Shown: piece by piece, positions 31,821-45,200 of the stretch
How positions within the stretch are numbered: the stretch's first letter is position 1
Layout of the letters: every line of letters starts with the position of its first letter
NCBI GenBank assembly: GCA_903813345.2
Contig: CAIIXF020000006.1
Coordinates: forward strand, 8,914,989-8,978,988
From: Owenia fusiformis
Lineage: Eukaryota > Annelida > Polychaeta > Sabellida > Oweniidae
DNA: 64,000 bases
Reading direction: 5' to 3'
Program-made: the position numbers and the translations under genes
The notes under the pieces: generated by a model
What the model was told of the DNA's origin: nothing
The model's input: only the letters and a program-made list of their open reading frames with translations
The model's database searches: none

Positions 31821-33283
31821 TATTCCAACACAACAATTTATGTTTTCAATTCTACTCTATTCAATCTATCAGACCCACATTTCAATCTTTAATGCCCAAT
31901 GTTCTAACGTTTCCATCATTTGCCTTCAAACCTTTCACAATATACTATTCTTATAGATGAAGTTTGAATTTCGGAGTTTGGCCTGAACATTGTATTCTAT
32001 GTATATTACTTAACATAAATTGGATATAACCAACAGCACTTTTGTACCACATCACTTTTTCTTGTATAAAAGAATGTAATGTTGCAGCATGCATGATTTT
32101 GTTTTACATTCTTGCTTGATCGGTTTATCCGAAATTCAATAAATAATCGCCTTTGTGAAATCAAGCAAAGTATTCGAGTGACCTTGAACAGTAAGTCACA
32201 GGGCAATAAAAGAATGAACATTTCATTGGATGATACATGTATGAATGTTTTATTGATATACAACAACGGTTTTGTACAAAAGTATGATTCAATTCTCTAT
32301 TAACTTATCCAGAAGTAGCAATGATTCTTAAATGCCGATTCGACTAGAATGGGGAAATTACAATCGCGAGGTAGACTTATGTTAATGTATGGTGAAACAA
32401 ATTGAAAACGTTAAGGATTAGTGCGTTAATAGCCTCCACAACAATGTATTTTCATTGGATTACTTTATAAATTGTCTGAAGGATTATCTATATCTATTAC
32501 CGAAATTCAAGTTATATACAATCTTGTTCCGGATTATGTTTCCCCCACTTCACACTGTGGTTAATGTACTTAGTATATAAGCGATTAGCCTTTGGGTACA
32601 ACAGATTAACTACCATTTGGAACACTTAATTCGCTTCTTATAATATAGAGAACTTCATCTTCATGTGTTCTAGGCCCATGCCATCAAGGCACGGATTTAC
32701 ATGAATCACGTTGAAGAAAAATCAATTATACAGTCTAAAAAGACCAAAAAATGGAAAGCGTTAAAAACTTAACTTTCCTTCGCAAAGCCACAATCGTAAC
32801 CCATAAAACTCGATAATTCAACAATGATCTGGAAGAACTTAAGCTGATTTAGACTCCCAATTCGTTAATTTTAAAAGCCATAGTCAAGAGCAAAGAATGG
32901 TAAAAATCGCACACAAACATGTTTTTCTCTCTTTTTAAGACCAGATTCGAACTTGTTTCAAATAATAAAAATGCATGGGTAAAATATTGATTAAATGGCC
33001 CAATACTGATAACATTTAGCCAAGAAACCGATAAATTATTTTGAATTTCCGAATGTTTTCAGACACACCAAATAAGGAATTGAAGAAATTGCGGAAGCTC
33101 CCTCTACATAATTAAAATTTGTGAAGCAAGTAAAATCAAAGCTGGAATCTTTTAACCAAATGGTTAAACCATGCAATGTTTTACTTTGAGGGAATTTAAA
33201 TTGAATCAAATATTACAGAGATGTAATTCAAATAATATAGAAAGATGGCAGTCTTAATCGGCAAAAGAACTACTAAGAATAGT
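31821..33283. other. Intergenic, nothing recognised
   Basis: AT-rich sequence with short ORFs on both strands that lack splice context or coding character. Confidence 0.4.
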
Positions 33284-33486
33284 CTGGGGCAAGGAGGATT
33301 GGAAGCCAGGGTTCCAACTCGATATTCTTTAATCTCCACGCATGCGTCATTTGCTATTCGTGTCTGTATAATTTGTACGACTGCATGGAGAATGACCCGA
33401 TACTCTCCAACAAAGCTATCGCTAGGTGATTGTTTTGCAGAATATCGGTGTTGCATTCTGGGAGCCAATCCTCCTTGGTCTGGGGG
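33284..33486. mobile_element. Small inverted-repeat element
   Basis: CAAGGAGGATTGG (about 33290) faces CCAATCCTCCTTG (about 33465). The arms extend imperfectly over about 45 bp, including CGATATTCT/AGAATATCG. The outer edges are uncertain. Confidence 0.55.
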
Positions 33487-34031
33487 AAGGATCCAAAGAT
33501 GTCGCTAATCAAATGGCAGATGTCACCATTGAAACTGGATAATCAATCACAACATATTCACTCCCTTAGCCTCCAAAAGTCAGACGAAAATCCTGACTAC
33601 CATTGGATAGATATTATAGTCTGTTAATTCACGTTAATGATTTTTTCAAAATCTTCCTTAGGGGACAATTTACGATAATTGATATTTCAAAAATCTGTTG
33701 TTGTACTAGAGACTGCTACATATATATTGATTTCATGGACATACAGTGTGTTATTTTTTGTTGACCAGACTTTAAGCAATCGTTACCATAAGGTACCTGT
33801 TTGGAATATTGCTCATCTTTTTAAAAAATATCACTTTAATGATGGATTTTTAGACAATTAAGAAATATTTTATTTTTTCGACAAATATAAACTCGGATTT
33901 CTTAACATAAAATGTATCGATTGCGTTGATATTTTTGAGCATGTTAATAAAATGAATGTGCTACCAACTCTTGAAAGCGGGATGTTTGATATGTCTTAGT
34001 CACATAATTAAATAATACGATTTGTCAAATA

Positions 34032-34641
34032 TTTGTATCCTCCAACACATCGGCCATATTAATATACACTATTGATGCATTATTTTGGTGAAAGCTATGC
34101 CACAAGGTACATTTTGATGACATGTCTTCGATTGCATACAATGGAGAAATATAATTACTCAGATGCGAGTAAGTAGTTACCAGTTTCGCCACCAGGTGGC
34201 TGATTCGGGGGAATTAACATGGCAGGGTATTACAAAATTCCCTTAAACTTGAATATGCATCAGTTTTAGTGGTTCACTTGTCATATTACCCTTATGCATC
34301 TGATAGTTATACAAATTAAAATATGTCCAGTAAAAGAAAATATTATCTGCCCAACACAAGAAAATATATTTCACTTTTTGTGGTTTTGTTGCATCTGGGA
34401 TATTGAGTGTAGGTATAGTATAGTATTTCTGTCGTGGATTCAAGTTGTCTAGATGAGAGGCTGTCCAATATTTTGTATCCTCCAAACATTAAAATATCAT
34501 CTTTAGGAGAATTTGTTTTTAGATTATTATTTTGAGAAATTGAAGTACCTAATAAAAGTGTTTAGATCATCATTATTTAATTTTTGAATTATTTGAATTG
34601 TTTTTGTAAAACTTTATCAAGCATGTGTTGGAGGATACAAA
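34032..34641. mobile_element. 610-bp element with perfect 19-bp TIRs
   Basis: TTTGTATCCTCCAACACAT (34032-34050) and its exact reverse complement (34623-34641) bound AT-rich sequence. A third partial copy of the motif (TTTGTATCCTCCAAAC) is near 34473. Confidence 0.7.
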
Positions 34642-36253
34642 ATGACTTTGAAATTATGTGAAATATAAACATACAATCAAAAGTTAGTTGTATTCATATT
34701 TTTATGTTTATATTTAAATTACAGCAAAGAATGAGTCATTGCCAAACCAAGAAACAATATATTTCACTCTCAGTTTCACATGTGATCCTGTTATAACTTT
34801 GTGGGAATAGCGATGCTTGTAACCTTTACATCTCTATTCAACATGCTATGCTTTCTTTTTATTTCCATGACCGACACATAACCATACAACTTTGAATGAT
34901 GTTTCTCATTCCCTTGTTGCCTACGCTGCGTGTATACAGTATATTAAATGAAGCCACAAACTTTCTCCTATAGTGAGGGCATCTGAGAAAAACTGTACAT
35001 GTAAAAGTGTATGAACGTATCTTGCCCATTTCTTAAGTTATCGCTTTCGACATAGGGGTCGTTCAAAATAATTTGCGGCTAATAATTCCAAACGATAACG
35101 TTGACTCTATTTTATTTTTTATTTTTACAATTCAGTACTAATATCCAAGGAAACATGTTTTTTGTTTGTTTGGCACACACAAATGTGATAAATAATATCT
35201 TATTTGAAATTAAACCAGACTTTAATATTGAACGATTAACGAAAATATGTTAATTTTTTATTCCTTTGAAAATTGCTCAGGTTACGAAATGCCAATATAG
35301 TTCCAATGATGCCGCTTACGAATTTGTAAAATATAATGTGTTTCCTCTACGATTCAAGAAAAATCCATCGTCATATGAATATTTTAATTTTCGAATTTTG
35401 TATTTTTTGAAATATCAATTATCGTAAATTGGCCCTTAGACCCTTATTCCAATAATTTTAGACATATTTTAGTGAATCAACGAAACTGGGTTTAATCCCG
35501 ACTTTTTGACAAGCAAAGGTCGTTTCAAATGCCATCAATTTATAAATTGCTTTTGGTCTATTTTAAAAACGGCTTGGAAAATAATTAAATTCGAGACGTA
35601 ATCGTATAGAAATTTTATCGGATCAAATAACAGTAATGAAATGTTGCTTTCTGCACTTAAATTAGATTAATTACTTGACAGACTTTATGAAAAGCAGTAT
35701 CCAAGCAAATAAGCCTTAGTTCATTTTGCTCCCATTCACGATTTGTTTAGAATAGAATTGAACCATAACAAAATATACACCGTGGGTTCTTTCACATATG
35801 ACACTGAAACCTAGCTCGATACCGCATATTCACATGTTTTCTTTTTAAACTAAGCACTTTAACTAAAAAATAAAAATAAACAAAATATACTCATCGTTGA
35901 ATCGACACAGTACACGGCCGGGTAAGGTATGTTATTTATCTGTTTTATCCTTATAACCGTTGCTAGATACCATTTATAAACTTTATCGAAAAATGTGGAG
36001 TACATAAGCGTTAGATCAAATATTAATCACTTCATATAATATGAAAATGAAGAATGTGTCCATATTGTTTTATACGATGACTTACAAAATACGTTGACAT
36101 GTCAAACCTTGTGAGTATCATTAGCTATGTTAAAATCAACAAGATATAAAATTGTATATCAAAATGATCAAAATATCAAATTGCAGCTGACGACGCGTGT
36201 GTGCACTAAAAAGATGTTCTGGATGAGAAGTTGAAAGAACACTGTAAAACACC
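34642..36253. other. Intergenic region upstream of the NWD-like gene
   Basis: AT-rich sequence with no exon or repeat recognised. It should contain the promoter of the plus-strand gene if its first coding exon is as called. Confidence 0.4.
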
Positions 36254-39200
36254 ATGGCAACAACATATAATAACAGGAAGAGGTCATATGTGGAGATGGC
36301 TGCATTGAAGGGCAATAGAGAGATCACATTTGCCAGGGAGGCCACCATACATGTTGCAAAAGTGCGACCGACCCCTATAGCAAGAAATCCAACCTTCCAC
36401 GAGGGTCCCAGGAAAGGCACTCTACTTAATATGGTAAGATGCAAAATAATTGCCTGATCCTAGATACATGATATTAGATAAAACAAACGTCAAGGTAATA
36501 CATGCATCAATAAAACACTGGCCCTTCCGAGAGTCTAAGCTCAGACCCCAAAGATTGTACTCGACATAGCTATCTTTATATTAATTCCTGTTGGTCAACT
36601 TTGGTTTTACTATTTTTAAGACACTATAGGGTATAAACACAGAATGGCTATTCAAAGTATTAGCAAATTGGGTAAAACTGATTCTAACAAGTTTGAAACA
36701 CCATGATTTAGTGGCCTACCAAGAGGGAAGTGTCCCCTCACTAAAGAGATAAAGAGAAACCCTTTTTATTGTTTCCATTCCTGATTTAATTCTAAATGAA
36801 ATGTTGAATATACTGGGTCAATGTTGGATCATGTCGTATTGTGCAGAACCACTGATTAAAGACTCGCAGTAAATCTATTTCAAATAGAGTTATCGTCACT
36901 TTGCTATTTGACTACAAGTGTAAGTCATTATATAATATTTTTAAGGTTGCAGTTGATAATCATGACCTTGATAATTCGTGTCGAATCAATCACCTCATTT
37001 CTTTTGACTGTACAAATATTGAATAAACAGTAATGCTTGAAACTTTTCGGGTGTCAAAAGAAATGTTAAACACTTTAACAGCGTTTGTGGACTAAGTAAA
37101 CTAGTCCTAAGAAAATGAAGGCAAATCTGATGTTTTCTTTGAATTTACCTTGTTATTAGCTTTGTTCGCCTACGACAACACTGTTACTAATCCGACCAAA
37201 GGAATCATCGAAACACTGGAGAAATTAGATCTAGCAACACACTGTTTTTGAATGTGTTTGACAAGCTAAACTTCTTCTAAGATATCATTGCATTTTATGA
37301 TATTGCCATCGATTCCTTTAACCAAGTCAAGGATACAAATGGAGCCAAAGGATATACTTTAGCGATATTTGAACACATATAAACATTGGACGAAGAAGTA
37401 CCAACACACTTGAATCGTTTCAAGTTACTTAAAGATATTGAAATACTTTATGATAATATTCCTTAACTCTTACGACACATTCTCTATGGACAATATCAGC
37501 TAAATAGGATAAGCGTTATATACAATTCAGAATGTGTTTGAAGCACAAGATTCGCCTTCAAGTATAAACTTGGTAAAGAAAATAGAGACCCCACTTGTAG
37601 TACAGAAACACATATTATCGCCCAAAAGACCAGTTACTAACATGGCAACCAGCATGGGACCTATACCTGAGATAGTTGTCGACCTTGTAGAAGAACCAAG
37701 ATGGAAAAAACGGTTAGAGATGATGTCATCCCAAACAACTAACCAGCCGACAAAAGTACCGGACATTGAAATAAGACCAAAGACAATGGATACGATCAGA
37801 AAGAAACAAAGACAGCTTAATACAAATAATGAGGAAAGGAAGCCTCCAAGCACTCCGAAGAAATCTGTGAACGTCGATTGTCCAACTGTTGTAGCAAGTA
37901 AAGTTATTAAGAAAGTAAAATATACGTCCGATATACATGCATCTACCGAGGAAGTGAGAAGTAAACGTATTGAGATGTTGAAAAACAGAGGTTTTGTTGT
38001 CAGGTCAAGGTCGGACCCTGGTCCACTTACAAGGGAGACAGTATCTGTACCCGTGAGTATGACACTACACTTAATACAGGGTGTCAAAAGGTCAAAACAC
38101 GGCACCCCCTCCCCTCTACCGCTCCTACAAAAAGCGCTTATGGTTACATAATGTATCATATATCATTTTAAAGATTAATGATTTTTTTGTTTAAGCAAGT
38201 TTTCCTTGGCTGTGTCGTGCTTGGACATTGATTGCCAAATTTTAATATTGTACGATGGAGAATTTTTGTTTTCCATTAAATTATGATTGAAATAAAAGTA
38301 TTACACACATCGATAAGTGAACTATACAGTATGAAAAAGGTTGTGCAATGTGGTGTAATACAGTACAGCACAATACGTTACGATAAGATAAAATACCATA
38401 TAAAATATACAATACAAGACAATGTAATACAATACAATGCAATGCAATACAATACAATACGGTACAATGCAATACAATCCGAATGGAGTGCTACATTGCT
38501 GTCCCAGATTCCAAAAACTGCATTCGTTCAAACGTAATCACGAGAGTATGCCATCTTAACTAAAAAACAACAAGAAAGAAGAAACTATGATGGTAGTGAT
38601 ACTTTGATCAAATGCAATTCAGAAACCCATTTATGACTAATATCGGCAGACAGAAAGACGAATGGTTGGTCGAAGCAAGAGCCAATTATCCCGTAATTCA
38701 TTGCTTCCCACTTCAGCATAATTACAGGCCATCTTGATCAAATGAGGGCAGGATAAGAGGACGACGACGGTTCCAACGTTGGAATAAAAGCTATAACTTT
38801 ATAATCTTTACTCCTAGTCAAACGAGACAAATATAAAACTGAATACATTGTCAACCATTATTAGAAGACAAAATTCAAACCTTTATTCTGCGATATATCG
38901 GCCGAGGCGGTCTTGTTGATCTAGATTACAAGGGTTTATTTACCCTCTTTCTCAAGTGGAGTGATAATTTCATTTTGCTTTATCGGCATAACAATTCATC
39001 TCCAATATTTTCTTAATCATTTGCAAATACACAATGGTGTATTGGAGAGCTGATTAACTTATCTTTTGGTAGAATTCGTTACTGCTTATAATTACCAGAC
39101 TGTATGATATCTATTTAAACTAAGAGTTCATTGTGAAACGATGTGAGATATGAGACGTCTGTTTAACTAGACCAACACTTTCACACTCCGTCGTATGATA

Positions 39201-42200
39201 TCAGGAATTTATCAAAACGTTTTGTAGGTTTCATATCAAGGCAGTGTTTAATTCCAATTAAGACATTGATGAAGTTGAAATAAACAATAAACTTCGATTT
39301 ACTATAAGTACACAACCTCAAAGCGATCTCCACAAAGTTATAAGTAGACAAGACACAAAATTTCTGAGGAAGGATGCGACAATTCAAAATAGCATTGATC
39401 ATCGATCAGAAAGTTGTTTATGGACAGAATAACATGCTTTTCTAAGAGCAAAAACTGGCTACGAAACATGGCTGGTGACGATGAAAAACGGATGGTTGAG
39501 TTTACTGACACTAGCGCTCGATATATTGCTCGTGGGGCTTTAAAGGAAACTTCATTTCAAGCAGGTTCTGCTCAAGGAAATCCGGGTCACGAAAGCAGAC
39601 AACAAAGACTCAGAGATATAAATACCTCGAGAGTTTCAACATCGGTAGTATATAGATTACTACAGATGCGATACGACAAGGTACGGCGGTATTATATAAT
39701 ATTATGTAACTTGGTTCGTGTTCTGGTTTGAGAACCTAATCCTGAGCCTTAGTTTTTAACACAAGTTTTGGAAATTTCAATTATGCATGATTATTTAATT
39801 TCAGAATAAATATTTTATTAAACAGCATCCACATTCCACATTCACCAAATTTTATTCTCAGGCTTTGCATTTTCTGTAAATGGAGAATGCATTCTGAAAG
39901 CGATTTTGGCATTTTTGGCCCTGACAAATACATATTACTCGGAAAAAGTATACCTCGCTTATGGTCACGGCCCCTAACTAGTGATGATCATTTCGATACC
40001 GTCAAGTACGTAAACTATGCATTCCCCATTTTCTATTCTAGATTTGTTCCGTGGTCCTTTATAGGTGTCGCTCTGAACAAAATTATGTATAACCAGGGAT
40101 AATCAAAATCTCTTGAACAAATAACAGTTTCTTCCGCTGGGTTCACTTAATATATAAATATTTGAGTGCTAATATCTCAAACTCCTGTTCCATGTTTAGA
40201 GTTGTTCTTGCTCAAAGAACTAACGGCTCTTGGTCACTTCTTCGCCGGTAAATCTAGTAGAAAAAACAAAGATGTTTTGGTCACGAACTGAAGAATCTGT
40301 CATAAGCTCGTGTTATGGGCTCGTGCTCATATAAGCCACATAACCAGAAAGACAAAAGTTAAAAAACAAGAGGAACTCTTACGACCACTGAAGTACGGAA
40401 TGTGTCATTGTTCTCATGGGTGAACATATCCTTAGTTACTTGCCAAGTCCTCCATTGTCTGTTGACATTTTTTTCCACCGAATTGAAGGATCAAAGTATG
40501 AGTTCAGTCAATGACTCAATACTAATCTGTCAATGTTTTTGTTATATCTTAAAGCTAAACTATTATTGACCGCTTTATTTAAGCCATACTAACTGTGGGG
40601 TCTATTGGTTACTATCTAGTAACAGGTAACATGTTGGAACCTTGATATTATTTCTCTAGTAGATCTGCATTAATTTTGAGAGTTAAATGGAATAGGATAC
40701 ATTTCATGGATCGCTGATCTCAAATGGATAGCAATGGTGGAGATTATTTGACATGGATCTTGAGTTATTTAACAAATGAATAGTTTTGTCTGAAATGAGA
40801 AAACCAATACGCACTTACCGAGTGTACAAACATTGGACAATACGTGTTGAAAAAATTTGAAAAAAGCAGTTGTTGAAGGTTAGCTGTCTGACAAACAAAT
40901 ATGATATTCTATGAGTGGTTCTCTATTTGGCTTTTGTCGTTTAATTGTTCTGACACCAATTGAATCTTTACACTCGCTCTTAACTATTGCAAATTAAACG
41001 TAAATGCTCGCAAACGATGCCCTTAGAGACGCTACTTGGGCAGCAGTATGCTATATTACACAGTGAAGGTAGAACTTTTATCATTTTTCGGGAGAATGGA
41101 GACCCATTGGAAGCACTGACCCGATGCCATTGACTATAAACAAAAAAGATTGCTGATTGTAATAAAAGTGTAGATGCAACTAAATAGAATTGAATTTCCT
41201 CATAAAATGACCTACAACTGTACAAGTTGTAATTATTGTAATTTGGATACATATAACAAGCATGATCGAAGTATATACCTGCATACTATATGAAGAAGAA
41301 CATGGAGTTTGCTCTACATTGACAAACAGTTATATACTCGGAACACAGAGCAGGACGAAGCGACAAAAATGTCAACGATGTCTATGAGAAAGAAAGTCCA
41401 CTTTCTTCCAAACTACAAACGGAGAACAATTAAGCTTAAAAGACTAACAGTCAATATGGAGGAAACAAATCTACATATTAAACAATTAATAAAGGTAACC
41501 ATAGTAACCATTTGGTTAAGAAAGGGCTTTCTGTTGCTCCTGCGCTTTCTTCTTTATATTGATGTTAACATCATCAATTTTGCCAAATTGAGACTATGAA
41601 ATAGTCGATAGACATGATAGATATATTTAAATTGCTATTTTAGAATCTGCTATTTTTGCAAGATATCTCAATTGCATTAACAATTTGTCAGAATCATTTT
41701 AAAAACTAAATCGGAACCTATTTGAGCATGACGTCACGCCAGAATGAAGGCTTATATTTAATGTTAAATCATTCTCCACATTTCTTAGTTACACGGAAAC
41801 TGTGCTATTGTAAGTACAAACGTATTTGATGAAGGAACTATAAAAAGCAATTGCATGACAGAATGATAAAAATGTCAGAAGAAGATATATTACTGAGATA
41901 AATGCTCATTAATATCAGCTCCAATTGTTAACAAAACCAATACCTAATTGAAACAAATCTTTCCGTTATTTGCTCATTGCTATGGTGATGCCTGATAAAC
42001 ATATCCCATGGCGACAATGAATTATTTTCTTGGTTTTTTATTTTTTGAAGATAACAAAAATCGGTGCACTGAGAGAACTGAGCATCCAATTTAATAAAAG
42101 TTGTCTATTGTTATACCTGTACTTATCGTATGATCTGTAAAATGAAGCCCTCTGAATGGTCAGTTCTTGTGCTGTAGCAATCTGTATTGCTACTGAGATT

Positions 42201-45200
42201 GTCCCCGTAGATCATCTCCGTCGTAATACAGAAAATATTGGTACGGAGGAGACAATCTCAGTAGCAATACAGAGAATAACACGATAAAAACGTTATTGAA
42301 TGATTTGAAGTGCATATTCTGTCTCGATATTCTTCGTCTCGTTCCAATACGGAATTCATCGAGCAGAATATATCCTGTATTGCACTTCAAATCATTCAAT
42401 AACTTATAATGTTGTTTCATTTCTCAGATAATTTGTTTACAATTATTCTAATATTGCTTCAAATATTTTGTCACTTCAAACAAACTGTCCGTGCAATATT
42501 ATTTCATGAATCATAATGAATTCATAATTCAATAATTAATACAGTTACTCACTTTCAACGTTTGATTGCTAGCAAGAAGTTCAAATATGTTGTCACTTCG
42601 GACAAACTCTACGCGTAATAAACGAAACAACAAATCCATAATTCAATAATTAATACATATATTCACTTTAATCTGCGCTTATGACAACTGCCACGAATAC
42701 TAGAAGGGATAAATAAATTTATTAATTGATAAAGTTCCTTAACGTATATTTACAATTGTATTTGGAGTATGTTTGTCTCGCTATAAAATGTCTTATGGTA
42801 TTACAGATATACAAACCCAACAAACAGTACTACCATTTCGAATTAAATTATTATTTTTATTATTAGGGAAACCATAAAAAGAACGATTTTCGCTTTACAT
42901 AAATTAAGTTAGAGTCGACCCCCCCCCCCCCCCCCCCCCCCCCCAACGCAGTAGCACTTTCATTCAGTTGAAGTTTTGTTAATTTTTTATTCAAGTTTCT
43001 TTCATGACATTATCTTTTTGTTTGAATAATTAGTGAATTAGACGACATTTAATTGTTATTTATAGAGTGCCCTAAAATGAAATTTGCTTAAATTATTGGA
43101 TATTTAATCGATTTATACGCTAAGGCACCGTATAAGAGGGCTAAAGGGAATCTCCCCCCCCCCACCCTTCCGCGGAATATAATTACCTACAGTTTGGCTC
43201 ATATATATATCAATATATCGATTCGTTCCCTAGATATGAACGATTGTCTCACTTCGACAGAAGAACCAACTGATTGAGAAGGCTTTACGTGATATTATGC
43301 AGAATTTGAGATTATCGATACGTTTCTAATTTGTAAAACACAATGGGTCGTTTTAAGCTCTAGAAATAAATGTTTAGTCTACGTTTTCGTTTAAAAGAAA
43401 TACACACATTTTGCCTAATGCACGTTTTAATCTCTTATATGGTTGTCAACCTGAAAAGCACGATCACCTAAGAAAACAAATAGAAATTCCATTTCTCAAA
43501 GGCGACTATTTGTAATCTATAAAAAATGAACTGAGTACAACATAAAACATAGAATTGCAAAGGTATAAAGGTTTTTTCGGTAAAAGGAATAAATACAGAG
43601 TTTAAAATGGATTCTAAAGGCGTTTAAAGAACATTGTGTCAAAAACGTTCTTTCATAAGAAAAGAAAAGCAAACACTCGAACAAATGTATTTTATTTGAG
43701 TGACAGTGTCAATTGAAGGTAAACAGTGATCCTGTGAAGAGGACTTTAATTTATGATATCATTTATACATGTACACACAACCGTTGCTTAGAGGGAAATG
43801 AAATGGACAATGGCGACATAGAAATATTAATTTCACTGCGTTATTACAAATCAGATTTAATCGTTATCTATGAGGCAAAGATAAAGATATTATGATGAAG
43901 AGAAAGATGCCTGACACTGTACCGGGGATTCGTAGGAAAACTGTTCCGGTAAAATTCAGATTATACTCTTGTAAAGGAAATAATGAAAACACTTATAAAT
44001 TACGACGAAGCAAACCTGATAACAAGGAACCTAATATATCCGGATAATCATTTTAAACGAGTTTATTGATCACTAATAAGAACAACACATAAAAATGAAT
44101 AACAAGCATATTAATAGAAACAACGGTATACAGTGACAAAAACATCGGCATGGATATGTACAACGTCACGTAACGGAAACCCGCAGCGATTTTTTATATT
44201 GAGGACTTTATTTTTATGGAAAGGTTAGGTTATTCAATAATTGCATTTCTACTAAGTTGGTATTTTCTTTGTTTTCCAGGCTTCTGAGGAAGGGAGGAAG
44301 CGAAGCACTGTGTACCTGCCTCCGATGGAAAGAGAACCAACTTTCAACACTGTTCCTAGCAAGCGCTTCTCATCAACTCAGTTCTCCCGAGAGAATGGGC
44401 ATATTTATCAAGGATCAATGGAAGATGTAAGTGATTGGATCTACATTTTCATTGCAGTGTTGAACAGTGTCGCGTCCCTATACGTCTATATGCATGTATT
44501 AGTTGAAGACAGAAAGCTCAATATGGACGTTGGTTAGTTCCACACATTCTTACTCGAATTGTGAACTAAGATCGTGCATATTTTGTTTGACTGTGTGCCC
44601 CAAGGGTCTATACTGAGCCCTCTCATAACCTTATTATAATTTTACATTATTTCGCTAAGCTATTCATATATAAGAAAGCGCAAATGTCAACATTAGGAGA
44701 TCACTCAAAATCGTGTCAACTGATTTGCATAAATAAGCGTACGGAAACTTCTTAGGGCTAGGAAGAACCTAAACTAATTGTTTAAACTACGGATATAATG
44801 ACATCATAGTAAGAAAACACTGGACAAATCTGAATGAATTCCTTATTTTACAAAGTTTCTGAAAATGACCCCCCTTGATTAACATAACATTCGTATCTGT
44901 TGCAGCTGCAGCCCAATCACTGGAACCTACGACAGAAGAAAGTTTCTGAAGGGACACAACATAAAATTGTCACACATCTCAGGGTAAATAATAATACAAA
45001 TATTTAATTCTATTGAAGCGAATACCTGTGACACTTTCACAAGATGATATTTCACGGAGCCCAAGGAGCTTGTATATTCACCGAAAAATTAGCACCTCCT
45101 GCTTTCTTTTATATAGATATCACATATGAGGAAAAAACATTCTAAAACCTTGCCTAGGATTTTTAATTTACATGTTGAGGGAAAATGAGATAGCGCAAAG

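Noticed and set aside
37527-38159. 210-codon minus-strand ORF
   Set aside because: It is the antisense shadow of exon 2 of the NWD-like gene, whose plus frame has splice sites and a charged, coding-like composition.
38281-38537. Several ORFs on both strands near 38.4 kb
   Set aside because: They are produced by the AATAC microsatellite.
43906-43968. Extra exon of the NWD-like gene (KMPDTVPGIRRKTVP then GTAAAA)
   Set aside because: The peptide looks plausible and the donor fits, but no acceptable acceptor or polypyrimidine tract precedes it, and the gene is in phase without it.
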